A stretch of 64,000 bases of DNA. Source: JBEIGE01 sp040382055 (GTDB lineage Bacteria > Pseudomonadota > Gammaproteobacteria > Burkholderiales > Burkholderiaceae_C). The translations under genes and the position numbers were made by a program. The DNA is taken from assembly GCA_040382055.1 (NCBI GenBank), contig JBEIGE010000001.1:62001-126000 (forward strand), given 5' to 3'. Below are positions 8,222-17,786 of this stretch, piece after piece (within the stretch, counting starts at the first letter, position 1; each line of letters begins with the position of its first letter). The notes below the pieces were generated by a model, which made no database searches, was not told the DNA's origin, and saw nothing but the letters and a program-made list of their open reading frames with translations.

Positions 8222-9727
8222 TTCCAACTCCCGGACTCGGGCGTCAATGATGGACGCTTCAATATAGTCTGCATTGACGCCACTGGCGTTTTGACGCGAT
8301 ATTTGTTGTGCCGCCTTCATCCGGTTGACTGCAGAAGGGTAGTCCAGCAACGACGCAAACGACTCCGCTTCAGCCCGGATTGCACTTTGCACTTTATTCT
8401 GCGTTTGATAGGCCGCTGCCAGCAACTGCCAGGCCTGTGCGTCCTGTGGCCGGGAAGCCAGCCAGGTTTGCAAACGTTGCGCCACTTCGAGACCTTGCCC
8501 ACTTCGGGTCATGGCCTGGGCCCACAAAAACAGGGCCGAGCGGCTTTGCGAGCCAATTTTTTCATCGGTTTTAGCCATCACACTGACCGCCCCCCGGACG
8601 TCACCGCCTGCCAAGGCGAGTTCTGCACCCAACAGACGAACCAGCTCCGCTGCAGCAGGGTCACCCTCTGTCAGGGTCTGCAAGTGCTTGTGCAATCGCC
8701 GAGCCTGTTCAAACTCCCTCTGAAAACTTGCCGCCAGTATTGCTTGGTACAACAACCCGGCTTGCGCTGCTGGGTCGGATGCCGCTGTTGGGCTACTTGA
8801 GGCCGCCACCGCCTGGTCGACCCAAGACCGCAGGGTATCGATACCAGGCCGGGTGAGCGCGCCCGCCCGGGCCGAAATCATGGCGTGCTGCAGGCTGACT
8901 GTTTCCCTCGGCTTGTTCGGAGACAGTAATTGCTGGCGGCTCTGCATATCTGCAATGCGCTCGGTGGTCATGGGGTGGCTGCGCAGATAGGGGAATCCAC
9001 CACTGTCGTTGAGTCTGGCGGCTTTTTGTAACTTCTCAAACATGGTGACAAAGCCCTGGGGCTCAAAACCCGCCTGGACCAGTATGCCGTAGCCAACACG
9101 GTCAGCCTCCCGCTCCATATCACGTGAGAAATTCAGCTGCCCCTGGGCCGCCACAGCCTGCCCGCCGGTGATCATGGCATTGGCCACATTGGGGTTACCG
9201 CGTGCCGCCAGCGCACCCAGCAACATGGCGCCGATCAACCAGGGCGTGGTGGCTCCTTGGCGGCTGATCAGCCGGGAAATATGGCGCTGGGTCACGTGGC
9301 TGAGTTCGTGCGCCAGCACCGAGGCCAGCTCATCCGGGCTGGACACTACCGCCAACAGCCCCAGGTGCACACCCAGATAGCCGCCGGGCAATGCAAAGGC
9401 ATTCACGCTGCGGTCACGGCCCAGGGTCAGCGCCCAGGCAAAACGCTCTTCGAGCTCGGGTGGCAACTCCCCGCGCAGTCTTGCAGCGGACATCAATCGC
9501 TGCCAGATGGTTTGAACGTAATCAACCAGGACCGGGTCATCGATATAGTCCGGGTCACGGTAGAGCTCCCGGGCAATGCGGTCGCCCAAACGCCGCTCGG
9601 CACTGGCGGTCATCTCCAGGCCGTCACCCAGATTAGGAAGTGACGACTGCGCCAAAGCCGCCTGGGAACACCCTAAAGCTACAAATATAAGAGCAATAAA
9701 ACATTGCCTTGTATGGGAAAAAACCAT
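8189..9727 (-). CDS. M48 family metalloprotease with TPR-like C-terminus (BepA type)
   Basis: About 512 residues if translation begins at MVFSHTRQCFIALIFVALG, which gives a Sec signal peptide ending near ALAQ; starts further upstream (9814, 9871) add a non-signal extension. The mature N-terminal half is a zinc metalloprotease: ELASVLAHELSHVTQRH carries HExxH, and DMEREADRVGYGIL supplies the third ligand. The C-terminal half (from about residue 290) is helical and repeat-like (TPR), as in BepA/YfgC, which monitors outer-membrane protein and LptD assembly in the periplasm. It is divergent from moaC. Confidence 0.87.
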   Translation of the reverse strand: MVFSHTRQCFIALIFVALGCSQAALAQSSLPNLGDGLEMTASAERRLGDRIARELYRDPDYIDDPVLVDYVQTIWQRLMSAARLRGELPPELEERFAWALTLGRDRSVNAFALPGGYLGVHLGLLAVVSSPDELASVLAHELSHVTQRHISRLISRQGATTPWLIGAMLLGALAARGNPNVANAMITGGQAVAAQGQLNFSRDMEREADRVGYGILVQAGFEPQGFVTMFEKLQKAARLNDSGGFPYLRSHPMTTERIADMQSRQQLLSPNKPRETVSLQHAMISARAGALTRPGIDTLRSWVDQAVAASSSPTAASDPAAQAGLLYQAILAASFQREFEQARRLHKHLQTLTEGDPAAAELVRLLGAELALAGGDVRGAVSVMAKTDEKIGSQSRSALFLWAQAMTRSGQGLEVAQRLQTWLASRPQDAQAWQLLAAAYQTQNKVQSAIRAEAESFASLLDYPSAVNRMKAAQQISRQNASGVNADYIEASIIDARVRELELLQREQALER

Positions 9728-9861
9728 CTTTTTTTGTACAGCAGGTTTTTCAACGCTTTGGCAAAACCGCCAAATGCCGCCGTGTTTCAATGCTTGATGA
9801 AAGTCTCTCAACATGACCGTATGATGCTTGATCCGCAATTTCATTTCAAAAACAAGTTTCA

Positions 9862-10353
9862 ATGAGCGCACTCACCCATTTTGATGTTCACGGCCAAGCC
9901 CATATGGTAGATGTTGCGGGCAAAGCCAGTACCCACCGTGTTGCAGTGGCCAGCGGTCAGATTGAAATGCAAGCCGCAACCCTGGAACTTATTGAAAGCG
10001 GAACTGCGAAAAAAGGCGATGTTCTGGGTATTGCACGCATTGCCGGCATTCAGGCCGCCAAGAAAACCAGCGACTTGATTCCTCTGTGTCACCCCCTGGC
10101 TCTGACCCGGGTTACCCTGGACTTCAGCATTCACCATTCCAGTGACAACCAGCCATGCCGTGTTGTGTGCACCACCAGCGTTGAAACCGTCGGTCCAACT
10201 GGCGTGGAAATGGAAGCCCTGACGGCTGTTCAGGTCGCGCTACTGACCATTTACGACATGTGCAAAGCGGTGGATCGGGGAATGACCATCACGGACGTCA
10301 AATTACTGGAAAAGCACGGCGGCAAGTCGGGAACTTATCTGGCTAGCACCTAG
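9862..10353 (+). CDS. moaC: Cyclic pyranopterin monophosphate synthase MoaC
   Basis: A 163-residue protein matching MoaC over its full length. It carries MVDVAGKASTHRVAVASG, KKGDVLGIARIAGIQAAKKTSDLIPLCHP, GPTGVEMEALTAVQVALLTIYDMCKA and a terminal KSGTY. MoaC converts the MoaA product to cyclic pyranopterin monophosphate in molybdenum cofactor synthesis. It stands alone here, without other moa genes, which is common in this group. A strong terminator follows the stop. Confidence 0.96.
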   Translation: MSALTHFDVHGQAHMVDVAGKASTHRVAVASGQIEMQAATLELIESGTAKKGDVLGIARIAGIQAAKKTSDLIPLCHPLALTRVTLDFSIHHSSDNQPCRVVCTTSVETVGPTGVEMEALTAVQVALLTIYDMCKAVDRGMTITDVKLLEKHGGKSGTYLAST

Positions 10354-10400
10354 GGACAATGTCGGAAACGACTGACCATCACTGTTGGTCTCGAGAATAT

Positions 10401-10426
10401 AAAGGGCGCCTTTGATGGCGCCCTTT
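10401..10426. terminator. Bidirectional terminator hairpin between moaC and the pilin gene
   Basis: A perfect 10-base stem, AAAGGGCGCC and GGCGCCCTTT, encloses a 6-base loop. A/T-rich sequence lies on both sides. It stands between the convergent moaC and pilin genes and can serve both. Confidence 0.8.
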
Positions 10427-10477
10427 GCTTATAGAAGTGAATCCAGTGGAAGGTTTGCTCAATTCTTGGTTCAGCGA

Positions 10478-10984
10478 TCAGGGGTAAACGCCACGGCAAT
10501 TGGCGGGAAGGTACTTTGGCTGGATTGTGGTGGCACCTGCAGGTGTGGAAGTCGCCCTGGCGCCACAAGCCCAGCCGGCAATGGTTTTCCCGCCATCTGT
10601 TGTACCCACCACGGCCGTTGTACCCGTTTGAACTGGAACCAAGGTCAGGGTGTTCGTCGCGGCGGTGAGTTGGGGAAGATTTGTTTCGTTGGCAATAACA
10701 GTGATGACACCATTGGCACTGGAAGCGACCGAGGTCACATATTTACTGGCGGAGCTGGCACAGGCTGACGCCAGGGAAACAGAAGCGTCTGCCGTTGTTG
10801 CGGACTGGAGAGCTTCGGTAACGCCGGTTCGACAGGGAGAAGCTGCCAACAAAACCTCCGAGATTTTCGCTCGAACTGTGTAATCCTGATAGGCCGGCAA
10901 AGCAACCGCGGCAAGAATACCAATTATGGCCACCACAATCATCAGCTCAATCAGGGTAAAACCCTTTTGGATAGAACACTTCAT
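10478..10984 (-). CDS. Type IV pilin (PilA type)
   Basis: A 168-residue prepilin. The start at 10984 follows a GGAG ribosome site and gives the short leader MKCSIQKG, then FTLIELMIVVAIIGILAAVALPAYQDY, the PilD cleavage site and N-methylated hydrophobic helix with Glu5. The C-terminal part is rich in Ser, Thr and Ala and ends with a cysteine pair (WACGAR and ANCRG) forming the usual disulfide loop; another Cys pair lies near residue 50-75. It is the major-subunit type of pilin, downstream of a PilB-like ATPase on the same strand. Confidence 0.92.
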   Translation of the reverse strand: MKCSIQKGFTLIELMIVVAIIGILAAVALPAYQDYTVRAKISEVLLAASPCRTGVTEALQSATTADASVSLASACASSASKYVTSVASSANGVITVIANETNLPQLTAATNTLTLVPVQTGTTAVVGTTDGGKTIAGWACGARATSTPAGATTIQPKYLPANCRGVYP

Positions 10985-11100
10985 AGCAACTCCTAAGTAA
11001 AAGTAAGAACAACCAACACGCTGCTTCAGCAGCTTCGATACCCGGTCGATGACACGTTTTCTCAGACAAACGTGAGCACAAGGGAAAAACAGGACAAGCT

Positions 11101-13518
11101 TCATTTCACACAAACTGACCGGATGGTCTTCAAGTCCGTCAGTCCCTGCATGATTTTTTCCATACCGTCCATCTTGAGCGTGCGCATGCCGCTCTCGACG
11201 GCGGCCGAAAAAATGTCTGCAACACGGGCGCGCTGTTGTACTAATTTTTTTATCGCATCATCAACAATCAACAACTCATGCAAACCGATACGACCCTTGT
11301 AGCCGGTTGTATTGCACTTGTCACAACCCACCGCACGGTAAAAAACCAATTGATTGTCTTTACCGTACAAATCAAGCCAGTGGTCATGAAGCCTTTGTCT
11401 TTCACCACTGTCATCTTTTTTCCAGGCCGCGGAGTGATGCAACTCTTGTGCATACTCGTCCATAAAACTTGTGAATTCCGTGGTGCCCGGGCAATAAGCA
11501 TCCCTGCAGTCACACAGTTTTTTCGCAAGTCGCTGAGCCAGAATACCCAGCAGCGCATCGGCAAAGTTAAAGGGGTCCATGCCCATGTCGAGCAGACGGG
11601 TAATGGATTCCGGGGCCGAGTTGGTGTGCAAGGTAGAAAAAACCAGATGCCCCGTCAGAGACGCTTCAACGCCCATGGACACGGTTTCCTTGTCGCGCGA
11701 CTCACCCACCATGATGATGTCCGGGTCCGCACGCAAAAAAGCCCGCATGATCAACGCAAAATCAATACCTGCTTTTTTATTGATCTGAACCTGCCTCAAG
11801 CCCTTTTGGGTGATTTCAACCGGGTCTTCCGCCGTCCAGATTTTGGTATCCGGCCGGTTGAGAAATTTGAGCACGGAGTGCAGGGTTGTGGTTTTCCCGG
11901 AGCCAGTCGGTCCACAGACATAAAAAAGCCCGTGCGGCTTGCTAATGGTCTGCTCCAAACGCGCCTTGTTTTGAAGAGACAGACCCAGCTTTTCCAGCGG
12001 TATGGGCTCACCAGTGGCAAGAATACGCATCACAACATCCTCAACACCGCCCGCAGAAGGTAAGGTGGCTACGCGCAGCTCAATGTCCAGAGGACCGTAT
12101 TTTTTAAACTTGATCTTGCCGTCCTGCGGCTTGCGCCGCTCGGAAATATCCAAATCGCACATGATCTTCAGCCGCGTCACCATCGCTTGGCGAAAGTGTG
12201 ATGGCACTTCAATGTAGGGCATCAAAGTCCCATCAATCCGGAAACGGATGCCGGTTTTGAGCTTGCCTGGCATGGGCTCAATGTGGATATCCGACACTTT
12301 TTGATGGTAGGCGTCAATGATCACCTTGTTAACGAATTTCACCAGCTCATTGTCGGCAGCAGCAGACACCAAAGCGTCTTCCATACCACCATCCTCATCT
12401 GTAGAGGACATTTCAGCTAACAAATCATCGATCGACCCGCCCATCATGGTTGCACCAAACAGTTGCTTAAAGGTCTGTTCAAACTCAGTTTGTGTGGTGA
12501 CGCGATAACTGAATTTGCTAACCCGGGGGAAGACTTGCGGTACCAGCCGGGCACCCTTGGTTGCTTCGGGATCGAGACACATGATGACCAGCCCCTGCGG
12601 CGATTCCTCAAGCGCCATCCATCCTTGAACTTGCACAAACTCGCGTTTGAGTGCTCCATGCAGGATTTCAGAACGAATCCTTGCGGGATTCAAAGGCTCG
12701 TAAGGAACGCCAAAAAACCTGGCCAGTGATGAACCCATCTGGGCTGGCTTGATAGGGTACCTGGACATCAACATCTGCTCCAGCGACTGCCCCTGGTTAC
12801 GGGCATCAAGCACACACTGTTGCAGCTCTGAAGATGTAATCACGCCATCGGTGACCAATCCGTCATATTTGGTCGCCTTGTATAGCTGACGCTCGGCTGC
12901 TTTCTGGATTCGCTGCCTGATTGCTGTAGCCAATGTTTTACAGAGCTGAGTCACCCCTTCAACATCCATGTCTCCAAAGGGTCGGTCGCCTTTGTTGTTC
13001 ATCACTTGCAAGACACCGTGCAGGGTCTCACCCTCGATCACCGGGGCAACCAGCATCTGCTTGGTCCGGTACCCGGATTGCTTGTCAACTTCTTTCAAAA
13101 ACGTAAGGGATGGATGGATGCGCTTGAGCAGTTTGTCTTCATAAACATCTGCAAGGTTCAGAAGTTGTCGACTCTCGGCGACATAACCGGCAATGCTTTG
13201 CGGGCTGATCGGGAGTTTGATGTCCTGCATGGTCTTCAGGCCCATCTTGAGTTTGGAGACAATCGACTTTCCGTCCGGGCTGACCGCATAAAGTGTCAGC
13301 CTGTCGGCATTGAGCAATTTGCAAATCTCCTGGCTGACCTCCAGCATGATCTGCTCGACATTGTCGGTCGCGTGGATGAGTGCGGTAACCTGCTGAAGCT
13401 GACGGTAAAACAAAGCCTCAAAAGTCATGCGCTGTTGATCAGCCAAGCGCATTGGCGACGCACTCAAGGTCTGCCCATAGGTATCCTCGCTACCCAAAGT
13501 CTTGGTGACAACGCTCAT
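11101..13518 (-). CDS. PilB/GspE-type pilus assembly ATPase with N-terminal GAF domain
   Basis: An 805-residue protein starting MSVVTKTLGSEDTYG behind GGGGAG; the open frame reaches 13593 but lacks a better site. Residues about 30-185 form a GAF sensory domain (ICKLLNADRLTLYAV, then MLVAPVIEGETLHGVLQVMNN). A GspE N-terminal-like region follows (SRYPIKPAQMGSSLARFFGVPY). The ATPase has Walker A GPTGSGKTTTLHSVL, the Asp box RADPDIIMVGESRDKET and the zinc tetracysteine CDC...C and CDKCNTTGYKGR. It powers pilus extension or secretion; the GAF domain suggests ligand control. The pilin gene follows after 116 bases. Confidence 0.9.
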   Translation of the reverse strand: MSVVTKTLGSEDTYGQTLSASPMRLADQQRMTFEALFYRQLQQVTALIHATDNVEQIMLEVSQEICKLLNADRLTLYAVSPDGKSIVSKLKMGLKTMQDIKLPISPQSIAGYVAESRQLLNLADVYEDKLLKRIHPSLTFLKEVDKQSGYRTKQMLVAPVIEGETLHGVLQVMNNKGDRPFGDMDVEGVTQLCKTLATAIRQRIQKAAERQLYKATKYDGLVTDGVITSSELQQCVLDARNQGQSLEQMLMSRYPIKPAQMGSSLARFFGVPYEPLNPARIRSEILHGALKREFVQVQGWMALEESPQGLVIMCLDPEATKGARLVPQVFPRVSKFSYRVTTQTEFEQTFKQLFGATMMGGSIDDLLAEMSSTDEDGGMEDALVSAAADNELVKFVNKVIIDAYHQKVSDIHIEPMPGKLKTGIRFRIDGTLMPYIEVPSHFRQAMVTRLKIMCDLDISERRKPQDGKIKFKKYGPLDIELRVATLPSAGGVEDVVMRILATGEPIPLEKLGLSLQNKARLEQTISKPHGLFYVCGPTGSGKTTTLHSVLKFLNRPDTKIWTAEDPVEITQKGLRQVQINKKAGIDFALIMRAFLRADPDIIMVGESRDKETVSMGVEASLTGHLVFSTLHTNSAPESITRLLDMGMDPFNFADALLGILAQRLAKKLCDCRDAYCPGTTEFTSFMDEYAQELHHSAAWKKDDSGERQRLHDHWLDLYGKDNQLVFYRAVGCDKCNTTGYKGRIGLHELLIVDDAIKKLVQQRARVADIFSAAVESGMRTLKMDGMEKIMQGLTDLKTIRSVCVK

Positions 13519-13661
13519 GCCCGAACTCCCCTTTGTCTGCAGTCTCGCGTCGTTACACAACCCAGTCCGGCAGACGCCAAACGAACGTGTCAATGCGATT
13601 TATGTATGTATCACTGCATTGAAAACCATCAGATTTGGCTTGTCAATAGATTTCCCGGGCA

Positions 13662-13683
13662 TCCACCATGATTTCATGGTGGA
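13662..13683. repeat. Perfect 10-base inverted repeat between terC2 and the GAF-PilB gene
   Basis: TCCACCATGA and TCATGGTGGA flank a 2-base loop. It lies downstream of the minus-strand terC paralogue and upstream of the ATPase gene. No T-run follows, so it could be a weak terminator or an operator of the ATPase gene. Confidence 0.5.
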
Positions 13684-13746
13684 CTCAGCAAAAGCTCGAA
13701 GGGCTTGAACTGACCGTCAAGCGCCCAAAGATGCGCTCAGGTCGAA

Positions 13747-14436
13747 TCAAGGTGCTGAGGGTGCGCCCGAATGCCGCTTTTGCAGGGTGCGGCCCAAACC
13801 AACCACCAGTGCAGCGCCTGCAGCCGCAGCGACGTAATGAATCCAGGGATTTGCCGCTGCCACCTCTTTGAGAGCAATGTCACTGACCATGGTTTCACCG
13901 CCAACCCAGCCAATCAAGGCGGCACCCAAGGTCACGATGATGGGGAATCTTTCCATCATTTTGATCATCAGGGCGCTACCGAAAATCACCAGTGGAATGC
14001 TGATGGCCAAGCCCAGAATCAACAGCGTTGTGTTGCCTTTGGCAGCGGCAGCAACGGCAATCACATTATCCAAACTCATCACCAGATCAGCGATCAAAAT
14101 CGTGCGAACAGCAGCCATAAGGCCGGCGTTCTCTTTGGCGTCACCGCCCTCTTCTTCCTCCTCACTGAGGAGCTGGACTCCAATCCACAGCAGGAGGATT
14201 CCACCTACCACCTGCAGGAAAGGAATCTGCAAGAGCCAGACTGCAACCACGGTCAAGGCAATCCGCAATACAACCGCGGCTCCGGAGCCAAACATGATTG
14301 CTTTTTGTTGCTGATGCGCCGGCAGCGAGCGTGCTGCAAGTGCAATCACAACCGCGTTGTCACCGGACAAAATAATATTGATCCAGATGATCTTGATCAG
14401 TCCGATCCAGAAATCGGGGCTTTGCAGCATGTCCAT
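13747..14436 (-). CDS. TerC/YjbE family integral membrane protein (second copy)
   Basis: A 229-residue polytopic membrane protein paralogous to that at 6618-7319. It has the twin motifs WINIILSGDNAVVIALAARS near residue 20 and IADLVMSLDNVIAVAAAAKG near residue 115. An acidic cytoplasmic loop SEEEEEGGDAKE separates the halves. No yybP-ykoY features are visible in its leader (14437-14561), which instead holds a GCGTCGGA/TCCGAAGCG hairpin. Metal-ion, probably manganese, transport is inferred from the family. Confidence 0.87.
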   Translation of the reverse strand: MDMLQSPDFWIGLIKIIWINIILSGDNAVVIALAARSLPAHQQQKAIMFGSGAAVVLRIALTVVAVWLLQIPFLQVVGGILLLWIGVQLLSEEEEEGGDAKENAGLMAAVRTILIADLVMSLDNVIAVAAAAKGNTTLLILGLAISIPLVIFGSALMIKMMERFPIIVTLGAALIGWVGGETMVSDIALKEVAAANPWIHYVAAAAGAALVVGLGRTLQKRHSGAPSAP

Positions 14437-14561
14437 CGACCTAACTCCTTTGTTGTGATTTGGAGAAACGCTTCGGACCTTGATCCGACGCGCTTTCCGT
14501 TTTATTGAAGTCTAGCGGAGATGCAAGCAAATATCTGTTAGTGATATTGCTTATGGGTTCT

Positions 14562-15455
14562 TCAAAGCTGGGCTTTGAGGAGCTTTCCCAGCTCTGAAGG
14601 ATTTCGAGTCACGATAAAGCCGCATTCCTCCATGATGGCTAGCTTGGCGTCGGCGGTATCGGCACCGCCTGAAATCAATGCGCCTGCGTGCCCCATGCGC
14701 TTACCCGCAGGCGCAGTGACGCCCGCAATAAAGCCAACGATGGGCTTTTTCATGTTCGCCTTGCACCAGCGGGCTGCATCTGCCTCGTCAGGTCCGCCGA
14801 TCTCACCAATCATGATCACCGCATCCGTGTCGGGATCATCGTTGAATGCCCGCATGACATCAATGTGCTTGAGGCCATTGATCGGATCACCGCCGATACC
14901 CACAGCAGTGGACTGGCCCAGACCGACCTCGGTAAGCATGGCCACTGCCTCATAGGTGAGCGTGCCGGAACGGCTGACCACACCAATTCTTCCCTTGCGG
15001 TGGATGTGACCGGGCATGATGCCGATCTTGATCTCATCGGGGGTAATCAGTCCCGGACAGTTGGGTCCGAGGAGCAAGGTTTTCTTGCCGCCTGCCGCCT
15101 CTTTGGCCTTCATCTTGTTGCGCACCATCAACATGTCACGCACGGGGATGCCCTCGGTGATACAGATCGCCAGGTCCAGGTCAGCTTCAACAGCCTCCCA
15201 AATGGCGTCTGCGGCTCCCGCAGGGGGCACATAGATCACAGATACGGTGGCACCTGTTGTGGCAGCCGCTTCTTTCACGGAGGCAAAGATCGGGATGTTG
15301 AAGATGGATTCACCGGCCTTCTTCGGGTTCACACCTGCGACAAAACAGTTTTTGCCGTTGGCATACTCCTGGCACTTTTCGGTGTGGAACTGCCCGGTTT
15401 TACCCGTGATTCCCTGGGTGATAACTTTGGTATCTTTATTGATGTAAATCGACAT
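14562..15455 (-). CDS. sucD: Succinate-CoA ligase alpha subunit
   Basis: A 297-residue protein matching SucD end to end. It has the CoA-binding Rossmann start TKVITQGITGKTGQFHTEKC, the power-helix regions and the active-site histidine in KKPIVGFIAGVTAPAGKRMGHAGALI (GHAGA). With SucC it makes ATP or GTP from succinyl-CoA in the TCA cycle. It lies 95 bases downstream of sucC on the same strand. A near-perfect AAGCAATATC/GATATTTGCTT stem just past its stop (about 14528-14554) may end the transcript. Confidence 0.97.
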   Translation of the reverse strand: MSIYINKDTKVITQGITGKTGQFHTEKCQEYANGKNCFVAGVNPKKAGESIFNIPIFASVKEAAATTGATVSVIYVPPAGAADAIWEAVEADLDLAICITEGIPVRDMLMVRNKMKAKEAAGGKKTLLLGPNCPGLITPDEIKIGIMPGHIHRKGRIGVVSRSGTLTYEAVAMLTEVGLGQSTAVGIGGDPINGLKHIDVMRAFNDDPDTDAVIMIGEIGGPDEADAARWCKANMKKPIVGFIAGVTAPAGKRMGHAGALISGGADTADAKLAIMEECGFIVTRNPSELGKLLKAQL

Positions 15456-15550
15456 AGAAGCTCCTGATCGGTTGGGGACAAAGCAAAAAGCCTGTCCCGC
15501 AAAGACTTGATTCGGTTGAAGACGGCGTCAAACAGCTATCGCAAGGGTTG

Positions 15551-16711
15551 TTACTTCACCGCCGCTACAATTTGCGTGGCAGCTTCTGCCATGGTGTCGG
15601 CAGAAATGATGGGTAAGCCGCTCTCGGCCAGCATTTTCTTGCCCAGCTCATCGTTGGTGCCTTTCATGCGCACCACGAGTGGCACCGACAGATTGACCGC
15701 CTTGCATGCCGTGATAACACCGCTTGCAATGGTGTCGCACTTCATGATGCCGCCGAAAATATTGACCAGAATGCCCTCTACCTTGGGATTCTTGAGCATG
15801 ATTTTGAAAGCTTCGGTCACTTTTTCTGCGGTGGCTCCGCCACCCACATCAAGGAAGTTGGCTGGTTCACCGCCAAACAGCTTGATGGTGTCCATGGTGG
15901 CCATGGCCAGACCGGCACCATTGACCAGGCAACCAATATTTCCGTCCAGGCTGATGTAGGCCAGGTCAAACTTACTGGCCTCGACTTCCGCCGGGTCTTC
16001 TTCGTCCAGATCCCTAAACGCCACAATCTCGGGGTGGCGGAACAAGGCATTGGGGTCAAAGTTGAACTTGGCGTCCAATGCAATCACATTACCTTTGCCG
16101 TCACGGTTCAGCGGGTTGATTTCCACCAGCGAAGCATCGGTGTCCATATAGCACTTGTAAAGCTTTTGCAGCACATCAACCGTCTGGGCCGTGGATTCGG
16201 CGGGCATGCCAATGCCCGTGGATATTTCACGTGCCTGCTGATCTGTCAAACCGGCCAACGGGTCTACAAACTGCTTGATGATTTTCTCAGGGTGTGAGTG
16301 AGCCACCTCTTCAATGTCCATGCCACCTTCACTGGAGGCGATGAAAGCCACTTTCTGGGTGTCACGGTCCGTCACGACAGAGACGTAATATTCCTTTTGA
16401 ATATCAGCCCCGTCTTCAATATAGAGACGACGGACCTTTTGGCCTTCCGGGCCGGTCTGATGCGTCTTGAGCTGCATGCCCAGAATTTCACCGGCCAGGC
16501 GTTTGACGTCATCAATCGATTTGGCCACCTTGACACCGCCGCCCTTACCGCGACCACCCGCGTGAATCTGGGCCTTGACCACCCAAACCGGGCCACCCAG
16601 TTTCTGCGCGGCTTCAACCGCCTCCTGGACTGTGAATGCTGCAATGCCACGTGGCACCGGCACACCGAACTGACGCAAGATCTCCTTGCCTTGGTACTCG
16701 TGAATCTTCAT
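15551..16711 (-). CDS. sucC: Succinate-CoA ligase beta subunit
   Basis: A 386-residue protein from the canonical start MKIHEYQGKEILRQFGVPVP (ATG at 16711). It carries the ATP-grasp fold (WVVKAQIHAGGRGKGGGVKV) and the CoA-ligase C-terminal domain (GGGATAEKVTEAFKI, NIFGGIMKCD, VVRMKGTNDELGKKML). It provides the nucleotide-binding half of succinyl-CoA synthetase, paired with the adjacent sucD. It is divergent from argC, with 119 bases between the starts. Confidence 0.97.
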   Translation of the reverse strand: MKIHEYQGKEILRQFGVPVPRGIAAFTVQEAVEAAQKLGGPVWVVKAQIHAGGRGKGGGVKVAKSIDDVKRLAGEILGMQLKTHQTGPEGQKVRRLYIEDGADIQKEYYVSVVTDRDTQKVAFIASSEGGMDIEEVAHSHPEKIIKQFVDPLAGLTDQQAREISTGIGMPAESTAQTVDVLQKLYKCYMDTDASLVEINPLNRDGKGNVIALDAKFNFDPNALFRHPEIVAFRDLDEEDPAEVEASKFDLAYISLDGNIGCLVNGAGLAMATMDTIKLFGGEPANFLDVGGGATAEKVTEAFKIMLKNPKVEGILVNIFGGIMKCDTIASGVITACKAVNLSVPLVVRMKGTNDELGKKMLAESGLPIISADTMAEAATQIVAAVK

Positions 16712-16830
16712 GCGGTATCTCTCAGAACAAGATGTTTTATGACGCCACAGAACAATTGTGCGCTGCAGCAAGGACTGAATTCAACAGGTGTGGAATGTAT
16801 CATGCACATCTAAGAGGAAACTTACACAAA

Positions 16831-17772
16831 ATGGCCCTGCACCCTGTTTTTATTGATGGCGAAGCCGGCACCACCGGGCTGCAAATCCGTGAGCGTCTGC
16901 TCGCGATGCCAGAAATTGACTTGCTCACGATTGCGCACAACTTACGCAAAGACCCCGAAGCCAAGCTGGCCCTGATGGCCAAAGCAGCTCTGGTAATTTT
17001 GTGCCTGCATGACGAAGCAGCCCTCGAGTCGGTCGCCATGCTTGATGCGCACGCCCGCGCCACCGGTCAAGCCGGGCCAAAGATCATTGACGCCTCGACC
17101 GCTCACCGCACCCACCCCGATTGGCTGTTTGGATTTCCGGAGTTGGTGCCCGGTCAGGGCGACGCCATTCGCCGTGCCCGGCGCGTCGCCAACCCCGGTT
17201 GTTATGCCACGGGTGCCATTGCACTGATCCGGCCTCTGGTCGACGCCGGCCTGATCCCAAGCGACTTCCCGCTGAGCCTTCCCGCCGTGAGCGGCTACAG
17301 CGGTGGCGGACGAACCATGATCGAGGCCTACGAAACTGGACAGGCCCCGCCGTTTGAGCTGTACGGCTTGGGCCTCAAGCACAAGCACCTACCGGAAATC
17401 ATGCGGTATAGCGGCCTCACCCGGCGACCCTTGTTTGTCCCCTCGGTGGGCAACTTTGCGCAAGGCATGCTGGTGCAGCTACCACTGGATCTGGACACCT
17501 TGCCCGGCAAACCCACGGCACAGCAATTGCACGATGCCTTGGTTGCTCACTATGCCGGCAGCACCTGGGTCACGGTGGAGCCACCAAGCCAGGATTTAAA
17601 ACTGGACGCTGTTGCCCTGGTCAACACCAACAAGATGGAGCTGCGGGTGTTTGCCAACGATGCTGCCAAAGACGGCTTTGCCCACGCAGTGCTGGTGGCG
17701 CGGCTCGACAACCTGGGCAAGGGCGCCAGTGGTGCCGCGGTACAGAATTTGCAGTTGATGCTGGGTCTTTGA
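16831..17772 (+). CDS. argC: N-acetyl-gamma-glutamyl-phosphate reductase, short form
   Basis: A 313-residue protein starting MALHPVFIDGEAGTTGLQI, the mark of the short ArgC class (argC2). The catalytic cysteine is in RRVANPGCYATGAIALI; the substrate region LPAVSGYSGGGRTMIEAY and the late KHKHLPEI are intact. It reduces N-acetylglutamyl phosphate to the semialdehyde in arginine synthesis. It stands alone and converges on recX. Confidence 0.94.
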   Translation: MALHPVFIDGEAGTTGLQIRERLLAMPEIDLLTIAHNLRKDPEAKLALMAKAALVILCLHDEAALESVAMLDAHARATGQAGPKIIDASTAHRTHPDWLFGFPELVPGQGDAIRRARRVANPGCYATGAIALIRPLVDAGLIPSDFPLSLPAVSGYSGGGRTMIEAYETGQAPPFELYGLGLKHKHLPEIMRYSGLTRRPLFVPSVGNFAQGMLVQLPLDLDTLPGKPTAQQLHDALVAHYAGSTWVTVEPPSQDLKLDAVALVNTNKMELRVFANDAAKDGFAHAVLVARLDNLGKGASGAAVQNLQLMLGL

Positions 17773-17786
17773 GCGCCGCTGAGCCT

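Noticed and set aside
14437..14561. A second yybP-ykoY riboswitch before the other terC gene
   Set aside because: The GGGGAGTAG and GAGACCTT-like elements are absent; only a simple GC hairpin is present.
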